DNA from: Chitinophagales bacterium
Lineage (GTDB): Bacteria; Bacteroidota; Bacteroidia; Chitinophagales; UBA2359
Direction: 5' to 3'
Assembly: GCA_020630635.1 (NCBI GenBank)
Contig: JAHDBB010000006.1
Coordinates: 1-37,335, forward strand
DNA: 37,335 nucleotides
Shown here: positions 9,095 through 19,253 of the stretch, piece by piece
How positions within the stretch are numbered: position 1 is the stretch's first letter
Layout: each line of letters starts with the position of its first letter
Translations under genes and position numbers: made by a program
The notes under the pieces: model-generated
Seen by the model: the letters and a program-made list of their open reading frames with translations, nothing else
Databases searched by the model: none
Told to the model about the DNA's origin: nothing

Positions 9095-12000
9095 CTACTT
9101 CAAAGTTCGCTTAATTTCAATCTCTTCATATCCTTCTATCACATCACCCACTTTGATGTCGTTATAGTTCTTGATATTCAAACCACATTCCAAACCAGAC
9201 CCTACTTCTTTGGCATCATCTTTAAAGCGTTTTAAAGAAGCCAATTCACCCGTATATTTCACGATACCATCTCGGATCAATCTGATCTTGGTATTACGGC
9301 TGATCTTACCATCTTGTACCAAACATCCTGCAATCGTTCCAACCTTACTAATTTTGAAGACATTTTTGACTTCTACATTGCAAACGATCTTTTCTTCGAT
9401 AGTCGGTTCCAACATTCCCTCCATAGCGGCCTTGATCTCTTCGATGGCATCATAAATGATAGAGTACAATCGAATATCAATGTCTTCTTTTTCCGCCAAT
9501 TGACGAGCTTGGATCGAAGGACGTACTTGGAAACCAATGATGATGGCATCAGAAGCAGTTGCTAAAAGTACATCTGATTCTGAAATTTGTCCAACAGACT
9601 TGTGAATCACATTGATTTGAATCTCTTCGGTAGAAAGTTTGAGTAAAGAATCTGCCAATGCCTCCACAGAGCCATCCACATCCCCTTTAACGATCAAGTT
9701 AAGCTCTTTAAAGTTGGCAAGTGCCAAACGTCTTCCAATCTCGTCCAAAGTGATATGCTTCTTGGTACGACGACCTTGCTCTCTCATAATCTGCTCTCGT
9801 CTCAATGCTAGTTCTTTAGCCTCTTGTTCTGATTCATAGACTTTAAACTTCTCCCCTGCTTGTGGTGCGCCATTGAGTCCCAAGACCAATACAGGAGTTG
9901 AAGGTCCTGCTTCTTTTACCCTTGTTCCTCTTTCATCAAACATGGCTTTTACTTTTCCATAATTGGAACCTGCTACGACCATATCACCAATTTTGAGCGT
10001 TCCATGTTGGACTAATACTGTAGAAACATAGCCTCGTCCTTTATCCAAAGAAGCTTCTATCACAGATCCTCCTGCACTACGACCAGGATTGGCTTTTAGC
10101 TGCAACATTTCAGCTTCCAACAAGATTTTCTCAAGTAACGTATCTATGTTTTTACCAAACTTAGCAGAAATATCTTCTGATTGATATTCACCTCCCCAGT
10201 CTTCCACTAACAAGTTCATCCCTGCTAATTGTTCTTTAATTCTTTCAGAATTGGCATTGGGACGATCCATTTTATTGAAAGCAAAGATAATGGGTACACC
10301 TGCTGCTTGTGCGTGGCTGATGGCTTCTTTGGTTTGAGGCATGACTGCGTCATCCGCTGCAATCACGATAACTGCAATGTCGGTTACTTTAGCCCCTCTT
10401 GCTCTCATCGCAGTAAAGGCTTCGTGACCAGGTGTATCAAGGAAAGTAATATTTCGACCACTTTCGGTAGTCACTTCATAAGCACCAATGTGCTGTGTAA
10501 TTCCTCCGACCTCACCTGCGATAACGTTGGCACTTCGTATATAATCCAGCAAAGAAGTTTTACCATGATCGACGTGTCCCATAATCGTGACAATAGGAGC
10601 ACGTTCTTCCAAATCTTTAGGATCATCTATAATCTCTTCCTCTTCTTCTTCATCAGATACACTGATAAACTGGACTTTGAAACCAAACTCATCTGCTACT
10701 AAGTCGATGATTTCAGCATCTAATCGCTGATTGATAGATACAACTGTACCAACTTGGAAACAAGCTTGGATGACAGAAGTAGGAGAGACATCCATTAGAC
10801 TGGCTAGCTCACTTACTGTGATAAACTCCGTAACTTGTAAGATTTTGCTTTCTTCTGCTGCTTTCGCATTTCTTGCAGCCTCTCTTTCAGCAGCAGCAGC
10901 TCTTTTATCCTTCCTATTTCTAGCTCGGTTGCTCTTTTTAGTTCCACCTGCCAGTTTGGCCATAGTAGCCTTGATTTTTTCCTGAATTTCTTTTTCAGAA
11001 ACCTCATTGGTCTTATTGGCTGTTGCTGGACGATTGGATCGTCTTCTATTATTGCGATTTCCTGAGTTGTTACGGTTTCCAGAATTATTGCGATTTCCTG
11101 AGTTGTTACGGTTTCCTGTATTAGTACGATTTCCAGAATTGTTACGGTTTCCTGTATTGGTACGGTTTCCAGAATTGTTGCGGTTTCCTGTATTATTGCG
11201 GTTTCCAGAATTGTTACGATTTCCTGTGTTGCTACCTTCTCTGTTGGTATTGTTTCCAACATTTGCTTTTTTGGTAGTCGTTCGCTTAATACGAGTTCGC
11301 TTTTTCTTTTTGTCTTTTTTGCTAGTTTCTACAGGAAGCTCTATTTTTCCAAGTACTTTAGGTCCCTCTAAAATAGGGACAACTCTTTTGTGAACCTCTA
11401 CTTCAGTAGGTTCTTCTACAGTAGGTTTTGAGATAGTTTTAGGGATATTATCGGTTTGAGTAATAGGTTGTTTTTTGGGCTCTTTAGCTTGACTTACCTC
11501 TTTTTTAGGTTTTGTTGTTTTGTCAGCTATAGGTTTACGTTCTTTTCCTTTCTTATTATTACCTTCTTGTTTGCGTTCATTTCTTTGAGGTCCCTTATCC
11601 TTCGGTTTTGATTTTCCTTTAGATCTAGGTGGCTTAGAGTCTGTATTTTTAGGTTTGGGCTTTTTAGTTTGAATACTATCTATGTCAATCTTGCCAATTA
11701 CTTTAGGACCTCTTAATTCATCAGGTTTTTCCTCTTGTACTTTAGGAGCTTCTGCCTTTGCAACAGGAGTTGGCTTTTCTTCAACAACAGGAGGTGTAGG
11801 AGGCGGTGGTATTTGTACCTTCTCTTCCTGCACTTTTTTATCTTCGGCTACAATATCTTTCTTTATTGTAGGCGTTTCTTGTTTCTCTTCTACTACATTT
11901 TCCTCCTTAGAAGTTACTGGTGAAGTTTTTATCTCTACTGTTTCTTCCTTGGTTTTAGCCTCTATCTCCTCAACAACTGGAGGAGTTGGGGTTTCAACTT

Positions 12001-12457
12001 TAGGAATAGGTTTTTCTTCAACTGGTTCAGGCTTTTTTTCTTCTTGAACCACCACTACCTTTTCTTCTTCTTTTACATCAGGAACCACTTCTACTTTTTC
12101 TTCTGCAACTGGTGGTTGAGATTCCACAACAGGTTCTTCTTTTTCTGCTTTAACAACAGTTGGTTCTTGGACAGGAAGCTTATTTTTGGCTTTAACAACC
12201 ACGTCTCCTTCCTCGTCTAGTTCGATACGGTCTCTCTTTTTTTGACCGATAGTTACTTGTTTTGCCCTCTCTTTTAGGGCAATCTCAGAGCTAAAATCTT
12301 TTTTCAAAACAGCATACATCTCCCCTGTAAGCTTAGTGGTGGGTTTAGCTTCCACCTCAAAGCCTTTCTTACGAAGATGTTCTGCAATTGTATCAATACC
12401 AAGATTGATTTCTTTGGCTACCTTAGCCATTCGTGTTCCCTTTGTAACTTCTGGCAT
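9095..12457 (-). CDS. infB: Translation initiation factor IF-2
   Basis: GTPase motifs [40 protein letters not shown]; long low-complexity N-terminus. Confidence 0.98.
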   Translation of the reverse strand: MPEVTKGTRMAKVAKEINLGIDTIAEHLRKKGFEVEAKPTTKLTGEMYAVLKKDFSSEIALKERAKQVTIGQKKRDRIELDEEGDVVVKAKNKLPVQEPTVVKAEKEEPVVESQPPVAEEKVEVVPDVKEEEKVVVVQEEKKPEPVEEKPIPKVETPTPPVVEEIEAKTKEETVEIKTSPVTSKEENVVEEKQETPTIKKDIVAEDKKVQEEKVQIPPPPTPPVVEEKPTPVAKAEAPKVQEEKPDELRGPKVIGKIDIDSIQTKKPKPKNTDSKPPRSKGKSKPKDKGPQRNERKQEGNNKKGKERKPIADKTTKPKKEVSQAKEPKKQPITQTDNIPKTISKPTVEEPTEVEVHKRVVPILEGPKVLGKIELPVETSKKDKKKKRTRIKRTTTKKANVGNNTNREGSNTGNRNNSGNRNNTGNRNNSGNRTNTGNRNNSGNRTNTGNRNNSGNRNNSGNRNNSGNRNNRRRSNRPATANKTNEVSEKEIQEKIKATMAKLAGGTKKSNRARNRKDKRAAAAEREAARNAKAAEESKILQVTEFITVSELASLMDVSPTSVIQACFQVGTVVSINQRLDAEIIDLVADEFGFKVQFISVSDEEEEEEIIDDPKDLEERAPIVTIMGHVDHGKTSLLDYIRSANVIAGEVGGITQHIGAYEVTTESGRNITFLDTPGHEAFTAMRARGAKVTDIAVIVIAADDAVMPQTKEAISHAQAAGVPIIFAFNKMDRPNANSERIKEQLAGMNLLVEDWGGEYQSEDISAKFGKNIDTLLEKILLEAEMLQLKANPGRSAGGSVIEASLDKGRGYVSTVLVQHGTLKIGDMVVAGSNYGKVKAMFDERGTRVKEAGPSTPVLVLGLNGAPQAGEKFKVYESEQEAKELALRREQIMREQGRRTKKHITLDEIGRRLALANFKELNLIVKGDVDGSVEALADSLLKLSTEEIQINVIHKSVGQISESDVLLATASDAIIIGFQVRPSIQARQLAEKEDIDIRLYSIIYDAIEEIKAAMEGMLEPTIEEKIVCNVEVKNVFKISKVGTIAGCLVQDGKISRNTKIRLIRDGIVKYTGELASLKRFKDDAKEVGSGLECGLNIKNYNDIKVGDVIEGYEEIEIKRTLK
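11055..11238 (-). repeat. In-frame ~18-bp tandem repeat within infB encoding GNRNN(S/T) hexapeptides
   Basis: Repeating (g/t)tacggtttcc(a/t)gaatt unit on + strand; protein ...[25 protein letters not shown]... Confidence 0.9.
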
Positions 12458-12772
12458 TTAATATTTTATGGTTTCAACAACTTATGAAGTTAAGCAATAC
12501 AACTATCACGTTGCGAAGTATTTGTATTACTTGCTCACTTATATGAAATATTATTTAATAAAAATGTAATTACTTAACCCTTAGAGGTTGTTCTAAATAT
12601 ATATAGTAACAAAAATTTGACAAAAAATCAAGATTTTGTTTTGATGTGCCATAATAATTTGTAATCACTATATGATTACTGGTACATATTTCTATCAAAA
12701 TTAGCGAACAATGTACTATTGTACTTTCATTTAATTTTGACAGAAAATAAAAAACGTAGATTTATTTTTAAA

Positions 12773-14560
12773 CTATTCTTCTTCTTTGATAGCATCCTCA
12801 TCATCTGTATCTGTTGTATCTTCAGAGACTATATCTTTAGGTTCTTCTTCTTTGATAACATCCTTATCATCTGCCTCTGTATTCTCAGAAGCTATATCTT
12901 TAGGCTGTTCTTCTTCTTTGATAGCATCCTTATCATCTGTCTCTGTTGTATTTTCAGAAGCTATATCTTTAGGTGTTTCTTCTGTGGAAGACGCTGCTAC
13001 ATTTTCAGGTTCTTTTGTTCCTTCGGCTGTATCCTCACTTTTATCTGTTGTACCTTCAGGAGCTATATCTTGCGTTTTTTCTACCGTTGAAGATGCTACT
13101 ACGTTTTCAGCTTTTTCTTCAGCTACCTCCTCTGTATCTGTTGCACTTTCAGAAGTTATATCTTTAGGCATTTCTTCAGAAGAAGCTATTGCATTTTTAG
13201 GTTCTTTTTCTTCAGGTTTACCGTCTACTGCTTCAGCAGTTTTAGCTTGTGTGGGTTTGTCTTCTTTTTTAGCAGTTGATTGAGACTTAGATTGACCATC
13301 CTCTTCTGTCTCAAATTCTTCTTTAAGTACTTTAATAACAAAATCAACCGTTTCTTCCTCTAAATCAGAACGTCTGATGATTTCATTTCTTTCAAGATTG
13401 AGTACACTTCGAGCTGTATCCAGACCAATACTTTTCAATACTCCAATCACCCACTCATCAATTTCATCTGTAAACTCTTCTAATAAAATATCGTCTTCCT
13501 CTTCAATCTCATCTATATCTCTATAGACATCAATTGTATAACCCGTCATCTTACTAGCTAAATTAATGTTGACTCCTTTTTTACCAATAGCCTTAGAAAC
13601 TTCTTCAGGATCAAGGTAAACCGAGACTCTTTTCTCATCCTCGTCAATATCCATTGAGTTGATTCTAGCAGGTGTTAGACAACGACGGATAAAGAGTGGC
13701 ATATTGGCAGTATAGTTGATAATGTCTATATTTTCGTTTTTCAACTCTCTTACTATACCGTGTATTCTAGAACCTTTCATTCCTACACATGCACCAACGG
13801 GATCTATTCTTTCATCGTATGATTCTACAGCAACTTTGGCTCTTTCACCTGGTTGTCGTACAATTCTCTTAATGACAATTAAGCCATCAAAAATCTCAGG
13901 AACTTCTAATTCTAATAATTTTGCTAGGAAATTATTATCTGTACGAGAAAGTCGAATAATAGGACTATTGTTTCTTAAGTCTACTTCTTTGACAATGGCA
14001 CGTACGCTATCTCCTTTTTTGAAGAAATCACTTCTAATCATTTCATTTCGAGGCAAAATTAACTCATTGCTTTCATCGTCTAGAACTAATATTTCCCTTT
14101 TCCAAATCTGATAAACCTCTCCATTGATGATTTCTCCTACCCTATCACTATATTTTTTGTACAGCTCATCTTTTTCCAACTCCATAATCTTGGAGATGAG
14201 TGTTTGCCGAGCAGCTAGAATGGATCTTCTGCCAAATTCAATTATCTTTATTTCTTCATAGAGTTCTTCTCCTACTTCATAATCCTTTTCTATAGTTAAT
14301 GCTTTAGTAATTCCGACTTGCTGAGTTGGATCAAATACCTGTGTATCTTCTACAATCTCTCTTCTTCGCCATATTTCAAGGTCTCCCTTGTCGGTATTAA
14401 CAATAATGTCAAAGTTGTCGTCGGTTCCGTACTTTTTCTTTAAGAGTGTTTTAAAAACATCTTCTAGCACCTTCATCATAGTAGGTCTATTAATGTTTTT
14501 AAACTCTTTAAACTCTGAAAAAGATTCAACTAAATTTAAATTACTAACTCTTCTTGCCAT
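12773..14560 (-). CDS. nusA: Transcription termination/antitermination factor NusA with long acidic C-terminal tail
   Basis: S1/KH region SRTDNNFLAKLLELEVPEIFDGLIVIKRIVRQPGERAKVAVESYDERIDPVGACVGMKGSRI; position between rimP and infB. Confidence 0.97.
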   Translation of the reverse strand: MARRVSNLNLVESFSEFKEFKNINRPTMMKVLEDVFKTLLKKKYGTDDNFDIIVNTDKGDLEIWRRREIVEDTQVFDPTQQVGITKALTIEKDYEVGEELYEEIKIIEFGRRSILAARQTLISKIMELEKDELYKKYSDRVGEIINGEVYQIWKREILVLDDESNELILPRNEMIRSDFFKKGDSVRAIVKEVDLRNNSPIIRLSRTDNNFLAKLLELEVPEIFDGLIVIKRIVRQPGERAKVAVESYDERIDPVGACVGMKGSRIHGIVRELKNENIDIINYTANMPLFIRRCLTPARINSMDIDEDEKRVSVYLDPEEVSKAIGKKGVNINLASKMTGYTIDVYRDIDEIEEEDDILLEEFTDEIDEWVIGVLKSIGLDTARSVLNLERNEIIRRSDLEEETVDFVIKVLKEEFETEEDGQSKSQSTAKKEDKPTQAKTAEAVDGKPEEKEPKNAIASSEEMPKDITSESATDTEEVAEEKAENVVASSTVEKTQDIAPEGTTDKSEDTAEGTKEPENVAASSTEETPKDIASENTTETDDKDAIKEEEQPKDIASENTEADDKDVIKEEEPKDIVSEDTTDTDDEDAIKEEE

Positions 14561-14660
14561 TGATTCTAGTTTTACTAGCTCAAGATTTAATATTTTGAAA
14601 TAAAAATTACTATTAAGGGAAAGTCCCTTATGTACTAACTGTATTTGGTACTAAAAAGGT

Positions 14661-15128
14661 TCAAAATGTAATTTTTTTCTTTACACTTTTTATTTCTTCA
14701 AACTGTACTTGATGAAGAATTTGTTGTGGAATTTTTCCTTTTTTCTTTGGAATATGTTCTTCTATCTCAAAAGTTTGTTCTTCTACTTTTTTTAATATCC
14801 CCTCTATTTTTGTGCCATCTTTAAACAATACCTCAACATTTCGTCCTAAGTTTTTTTGATATTGTTTAAATACTTTGAAAGGATTGGACATTCCTGGTGA
14901 AGAAACTTCTAAAACATATTTTTCATTCACCAAGCCCTCTTCTTCTAAGATTGTTTCTAACTGGCGACTTAAACTGACACAGACTTGTAAATCAACATTT
15001 TTTGACATCTCATCTACAAATACCTGAATCTTTTGTTTGGGACTCACCTTTATATCTACTAAAAAACAGTCTGTTCCCTCAAAATGTGTCTCTACCACAT
15101 TTTTTATTCTAGATTTTATTGCCTCCAT
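14661..15128 (-). CDS. rimP: Ribosome maturation factor RimP
   Basis: 155 aa, CVSLSRQLETILEEE, YVLEVSSPGMSNPFK; upstream of nusA. Confidence 0.93.
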   Translation of the reverse strand: MEAIKSRIKNVVETHFEGTDCFLVDIKVSPKQKIQVFVDEMSKNVDLQVCVSLSRQLETILEEEGLVNEKYVLEVSSPGMSNPFKVFKQYQKNLGRNVEVLFKDGTKIEGILKKVEEQTFEIEEHIPKKKGKIPQQILHQVQFEEIKSVKKKITF

Positions 15129-15165
15129 AGTGTTTAAGCTCGTTCATTGAATGAACTCCAATAAA

Positions 15166-15189
15166 ATAGGGGACATAAGCGTCCCCTAT
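15166..15189 (-). promoter_or_regulatory. 5'-leader hairpin upstream of rimP
   Basis: ATAGGGGAC-ataagc-GTCCCCTAT, 9-bp perfect stem between the predicted promoter and rimP. Confidence 0.6.
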
Positions 15190-15200
15190 GAAATTTGCTG

Positions 15201-15208
15201 CAAATATA
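15201..15208 (-). promoter_or_regulatory. Predicted Bacteroidota -7 promoter element (TATATTTG) for rimP-nusA-infB
   Basis: TAnnTTTG consensus ~70 bp upstream of rimP start; no well-spaced -33 TTG. Confidence 0.5.
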
Positions 15209-15634
15209 CAAATATTCTTGTACAAATAAAAATTATATTTTTGAGTTTGTGGTAAGATTTCGCTTATAACTTCTTTGATTTTACCTAAAAAGTCTCCTTA
15301 ATCACTTTTATGCTTAGGGATCATTTGACGGGGCTTACACAAAGAAAACACTTAAACCACTGTTTATCAATTAATTACAGCTTTACAAAGTAAAAAACCA
15401 GCTAACATTCCTTAAAAATTGTACTTTATTTCTTTGTTTACCTATTTTATATTTGTTCTTATATAATTGTTGCTGGAGACTTGTGGCTTCCATAATTTGT
15501 AAATGAAAATTGTATTAATATTCCAACTTATGTTTATTTTTTACGTTTAGGTTAGAAGGAGTTTTAATAAAATCTAAAGGGATTGTGGCACTAGCAAGCA
15601 TGGATCAGTCACTATATGTTCTGCCCTTTCCTAA

Positions 15635-15753
15635 ATAGCCCCGATAGTAGTGGTATGCTAAACGCAGCGTTGGCTAAAAGAATTTGCGAGGCTTTTAGCA
15701 TAAGAACGGATAGCGGGACTTGCTGTGACGATGGAAGAAAAGCCGTTCGCTCC
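15635..15753 (+). repeat. Dispersed structured element, copy 4
   Basis: TAGCCCCGATAGTAGTGGTATGCTAAA...TTTTAGCATAAGAACGGATAGCGGGACTT...GTTCGCTCC; stem TATGCTAAA/TTTAGCATA. Confidence 0.88.
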
Positions 15754-15822
15754 TAAAAATAATTAGAGATCAATAGTACTTGCATTTTTACATTTCTTCA
15801 TTATATAAATAGAAGAGGTGCT

Positions 15823-15830
15823 TACTTTTG
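15823..15830 (+). promoter_or_regulatory. Predicted Bacteroidota -7 element (TACTTTTG) upstream of the T9SS-sorted protein gene
   Basis: TAnnTTTG match ~90 bp before the start codon; no clear -33 TTG. Confidence 0.45.
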
Positions 15831-15919
15831 TATAGAAGATGGCATTAACTATTGAAAAGAGTTGAGAAACTTGATTTTTTGATAAAATTTAACTAATATA
15901 CATTTTAAACATTAAGACC

Positions 15920-16819
15920 ATGAAAAGATTACTTTCGACTTTTATTTTACTACTTGGTGTAGGACTTTTTGTGAATGCTCAATCTGTGAATGTACAGTTT
16001 ACAGAAAATACTGCTAGTTCCAACTGTGAGGCTAACTTATATTGTGTGGATGTACAGCTTAATATTTCTGATGCAGATGCTCAAGTAATGGGTAATGCTT
16101 CCGTTCGATTTAGTTATGATCCTGAAGTTTTGAGCTTCTCTGGTAGAACAGGAGAAATTACAAAAGGTAGCTATACTTCCAAAAATTTTGACCCTGCTAC
16201 AAGCTGTTCTAGCTTGAGTCCCTATGCTCCACATAGTTTTGATGGATTGATTCCTGGAGATTTCTTAATTTCTACCTTATTGACCAGTCCTTATGTATCT
16301 GGTGCTGATTGTACTTCTAAATTGTCTGATGAATGGACGACTTTATCGACTATTTGCTTTGAAGTATTGGATAATAATCAATCTCCTAAGCTTAAAGTGA
16401 CTGGAACTCAAAATGGTCATGTTACCAACTTAGCTGGTTCTAACTTTAATGATGCATCTAATGAGCCTTCTAATAAATTCTTGAATGGTTCATTTGAAGG
16501 ATTAAGTACTTCATTCAGTGATGTTTGTGAAGTTTCTTCTAATACGACTAACTTGGTTGGTAACGGCTGGCAAATTGTTTCTTTACAGCCTGTTCCAGTA
16601 CAAGATAATATGACGTTGGAGCTTCAATTGACCAATGCTGCTGATGTGGACATTCAAATCTTTGATTTGTCTGGAAAATTGGTTCAGCAATTTACTCGTA
16701 AAGCAACAGCAGGTCTTAACCAAATGAGTTTGGATGCAAGTCAATATGCTCCTGGTGCTTATTTCTTATCTGTTAAGAAAGGCGATGAGTTACTTGCAAC
16801 AAAGTTTATTAAGAAATAA
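15920..16819 (+). CDS. Secreted protein with cohesin-like/Ig-like N-terminal region and T9SS type A C-terminal sorting domain
   Basis: Signal peptide MKRLLSTFILLLGVGLFVNAQ; C-terminus VDIQIFDLSGKLVQQFTRKATAGLNQMSLDASQYAPGAYFLSVKKGDELLATKFIKK typical of T9SS sorting domains. Confidence 0.88.
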   Translation: MKRLLSTFILLLGVGLFVNAQSVNVQFTENTASSNCEANLYCVDVQLNISDADAQVMGNASVRFSYDPEVLSFSGRTGEITKGSYTSKNFDPATSCSSLSPYAPHSFDGLIPGDFLISTLLTSPYVSGADCTSKLSDEWTTLSTICFEVLDNNQSPKLKVTGTQNGHVTNLAGSNFNDASNEPSNKFLNGSFEGLSTSFSDVCEVSSNTTNLVGNGWQIVSLQPVPVQDNMTLELQLTNAADVDIQIFDLSGKLVQQFTRKATAGLNQMSLDASQYAPGAYFLSVKKGDELLATKFIKK

Positions 16820-16840
16820 TTGATTTTGTTTTTGAAAAAT

Positions 16841-16877
16841 AAAAAAAGCCATTTCCGATTAGGAAATGGCTTTTTTT
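16841..16877. terminator. Bidirectional Rho-independent terminator (copy 1)
   Basis: AAAAAAAGCCATTTCC-gatta-GGAAATGGCTTTTTTT after the T9SS protein stop. Confidence 0.88.
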
Positions 16878-16963
16878 ATTGCGATTCGGGGTTGAGCAAA
16901 TTCGTGAATTTGCTTTACGTTATTTGGGACGAAGTTTAGGTGCTTTGTTTTATTTTTTATTTT

Positions 16964-17082
16964 TGGAGCGAAGGGTTGGGGGTGCTTCGTCGTAATGGAA
17001 AGTCCCGCTATCCATTCTTATTCGTGTGGCTAGGTTTTTCTAAGCCAACGCTTCTACACGAATACCATTTCTATCGGGGCTA
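16964..17082 (-). repeat. Dispersed structured element, copy 5
   Basis: TGGAGCGAAGGG...AAGTCCCGCTATCCATTCTTATTCGTGT...ACACGAATACCATTTCTATCGGGGCTA; stem ATTCGTGT/ACACGAAT. Confidence 0.86.
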
Positions 17083-17170
17083 TTTTGAAAGGTCTCAATG
17101 TTTTATTTTTTTGTATTTCTTAAGTTTTAGACTCATTTTACCAAAAGTATCAAAGACTCAAAAAAAATAA

Positions 17171-17203
17171 AAAAAGCCATTTCCGATTAGGAAATGGCTT
17201 TTT
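17171..17203. terminator. Bidirectional Rho-independent terminator (copy 2, same hairpin), end of the rplQ transcript
   Basis: AAAAAGCCATTTCC-gatta-GGAAATGGCTTTTT, 23 bp from the rplQ stop. Confidence 0.88.
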
Positions 17204-17225
17204 ATTTAATCTTTTCGAAAGGTTT

Positions 17226-17897
17226 TTATTCTTCGTCCTTTTTAGGTTCTTCTGCATCGTCAGCCTTTGGCTCTTCTGAAGTTGCTTCATCTACGACATC
17301 TTGTGCTTCTTCTTTTACTTCCTCTACCACATCAGTTGCCTCTTGTTTTACCTCCTCTACCGTTTCAGTGGCTTCTTGCTTTACTTCCTCTACTACATTT
17401 TGAGCTTCTTCTTTTACTTCTTCCGTTGCTGTTTCCGTAGTAGCTGCTGCTGCTTGAGCTTCATCTCCGCCTTTTTTCTTACGACGACGACTTCTTCTTG
17501 TTTTCTTCTTAGAAGGATCGTCTGTTTGAAGCATCAAGTCATTGTAATCAACTAGCTCGATGATACACATTTCTGCACCATCTCCTAATCGGAAGCCTGT
17601 CTTAATGATACGTGTATAACCGCCTGGTCTATTAGCAATTTTGTTAGAAATATCACCAAATAATTCTTTGATGGCTTCTTTGTTTTTAAGATAGCTAAAT
17701 ACGACTCTTCGGCTATGAGTTGTATCTGTTTTTGCTTTAGTCAAAAGTGGCTCAACATATTTTCTAAGTGCTTTTCCTTTGGCTAAAGTTGTTTTGATTC
17801 TTTTATGCTCAATTAAGGAACAAGCCATGTTTGCTAACATCGCTTTACGATGTGCTGTCTTTCTTTTAAGATGATTGAATTTTTTACCGTGTCGCAT
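17226..17897 (-). CDS. rplQ: 50S ribosomal protein L17 with ~95 aa low-complexity C-terminal extension
   Basis: [45 protein letters not shown]. Confidence 0.98.
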   Translation of the reverse strand: MRHGKKFNHLKRKTAHRKAMLANMACSLIEHKRIKTTLAKGKALRKYVEPLLTKAKTDTTHSRRVVFSYLKNKEAIKELFGDISNKIANRPGGYTRIIKTGFRLGDGAEMCIIELVDYNDLMLQTDDPSKKKTRRSRRRKKKGGDEAQAAAATTETATEEVKEEAQNVVEEVKQEATETVEEVKQEATDVVEEVKEEAQDVVDEATSEEPKADDAEEPKKDEE

Positions 17898-17963
17898 AGC
17901 TTTATCTAATTCGGTGACTTTGTAAGATTTGCTTACTTAGCCAGTTATTATAAAAAATGTTGC

Positions 17964-18962
17964 TTATTCTTCGTCTAATTTATATTTAGAAAGGTCCATT
18001 CCAAAAGAAAGTCCTTTATCAATCACTAATTGTTCGATTTCCATTAGAGATTTACGTCCAAAGTTTCGGAATTTAATCAACTCGGCTGTGTCGTATTGTA
18101 CTAATTCGCCTAATGAATTGATTTTCGCAGCTTTTAGACAGTTGTAAGCTCTAACTGATAAGTCAAGATCTTCCAAGTTGGTTTTGAGTAACTTACGCAT
18201 ATGTAATACGTGTTCATCAACGATGTCTTCGCTTGGATCTGGCTTGGTATCGAAAGTGATATTTTCATCAGAAATCAACATCAAGTGCTGGATCATAATT
18301 TTAGCAGCTTCTTTGATGGCTTCTTCGGGATGGATGGTTCCATCTGTTTTGATTTCGATGATGAGTTTTTCGTAATCGGTTTTTTGTTCTACCCTTGTAT
18401 TTTCAACGCTGTATCTTACATTCTTGATAGGCGTATAGATGGCATCAATCGGAATAGTACCAATAGGATCGTCTTTTGATGCATTTTCTTCAGCAGCTAC
18501 ATACCCACGTCCTTTTTTGAGGACAATCTCCATTTCAAAGTTCACAGATTCATCCATTTGACAAATTAACTTGTCAGGATTGGTGATGGCAAATCTAGTA
18601 GTAAATCTTGAAATATCGCCTGCTCTAAATTCGTTTTGTCCATTTAAGCTAATGTGCAAACGCTCTGGCTGTCCATCATCTTCTGGGTCATTCACTTTGA
18701 AACGTACTTGTTTGAGGTTGAGTACAATTTCAGTAATATCTTCAATAACTCCTTCCATCGTTGCAAACTCATGGTCAACTCCACTAATCTTAATGGAAGT
18801 GATTGCGTATCCTTCGAGGGAAGATAACAAAATTCTTCTCAAAGCGTTTCCAACAGTTACACCAAATCCAGGCTCTAATGGACGAAATTCGAATAGTCCT
18901 TCAAAGTCCGTTGCTTTTTGTAAGATAATTTTGTCAGGTGTTTGGAATGTCAATAGACTCAT
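17964..18962 (-). CDS. rpoA: DNA-directed RNA polymerase subunit alpha
   Basis: [29 protein letters not shown]; alpha-[24 protein letters not shown]. Confidence 0.98.
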   Translation of the reverse strand: MSLLTFQTPDKIILQKATDFEGLFEFRPLEPGFGVTVGNALRRILLSSLEGYAITSIKISGVDHEFATMEGVIEDITEIVLNLKQVRFKVNDPEDDGQPERLHISLNGQNEFRAGDISRFTTRFAITNPDKLICQMDESVNFEMEIVLKKGRGYVAAEENASKDDPIGTIPIDAIYTPIKNVRYSVENTRVEQKTDYEKLIIEIKTDGTIHPEEAIKEAAKIMIQHLMLISDENITFDTKPDPSEDIVDEHVLHMRKLLKTNLEDLDLSVRAYNCLKAAKINSLGELVQYDTAELIKFRNFGRKSLMEIEQLVIDKGLSFGMDLSKYKLDEE

Positions 18963-19083
18963 AAGTAGATAGTTTATGTTGGATTTTGAAAATTTAGCCT
19001 TAATTAGATGACTTCTGTCAAAATACCTGTGCTGGTTTTTGACTATTCAATGTACAGTTTCTATAGGTTCTTTCTGCAACCAA

Positions 19084-19202
19084 CTAGACCCGATAGTAGC
19101 GGTATGAATGTACTCGCATTGGCGTGGGTTGTGGCCAAGCTACATTCATAATAGCGGATAGCGGGGAGACCTGTTGCGATGAAAGAGGAACTGTTCTCTC
19201 CT
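19084..19202 (+). repeat. Dispersed structured element, copy 6
   Basis: TAGACCCGATAGTAGCGGTATGAATGTA...TACATTCATAATAGCGGATAGCGGGGAGA...TTCTCTCC; stem TATGAATGTA/TACATTCATA. Confidence 0.86.
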
Positions 19203-19253
19203 AATAAAGCTTCTATAAGAACAATATATAGAAGAAAATCGTTCGATTGAACT

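Noticed and set aside
10229-10702. 157-aa + strand ORF antisense to infB
   Set aside because: Antisense shadow of a conserved gene; no family signature. The same applies to other antisense ORFs in sprA, nusA, fusA and the ribosomal genes.
11055-11238. CRISPR-like periodic repeat
   Set aside because: 18-bp contiguous in-frame units without spacers inside infB; it is a coding tandem repeat.
10813-11262. 149-aa minus-strand ORF (ILETVTIQET repeats)
   Set aside because: Out-of-frame reading of the 18-bp repeat in infB.
12719-13283. + strand Ser/Phe/Cys-rich ORFs opposite the nusA tail
   Set aside because: Antisense translations of the acidic repeat tail.
16940-17170. 76-aa + strand ORF between the T9SS protein gene and rplQ
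   Set aside because: Covers element copy 5; same spurious KSRYPF reading as the first ORF.
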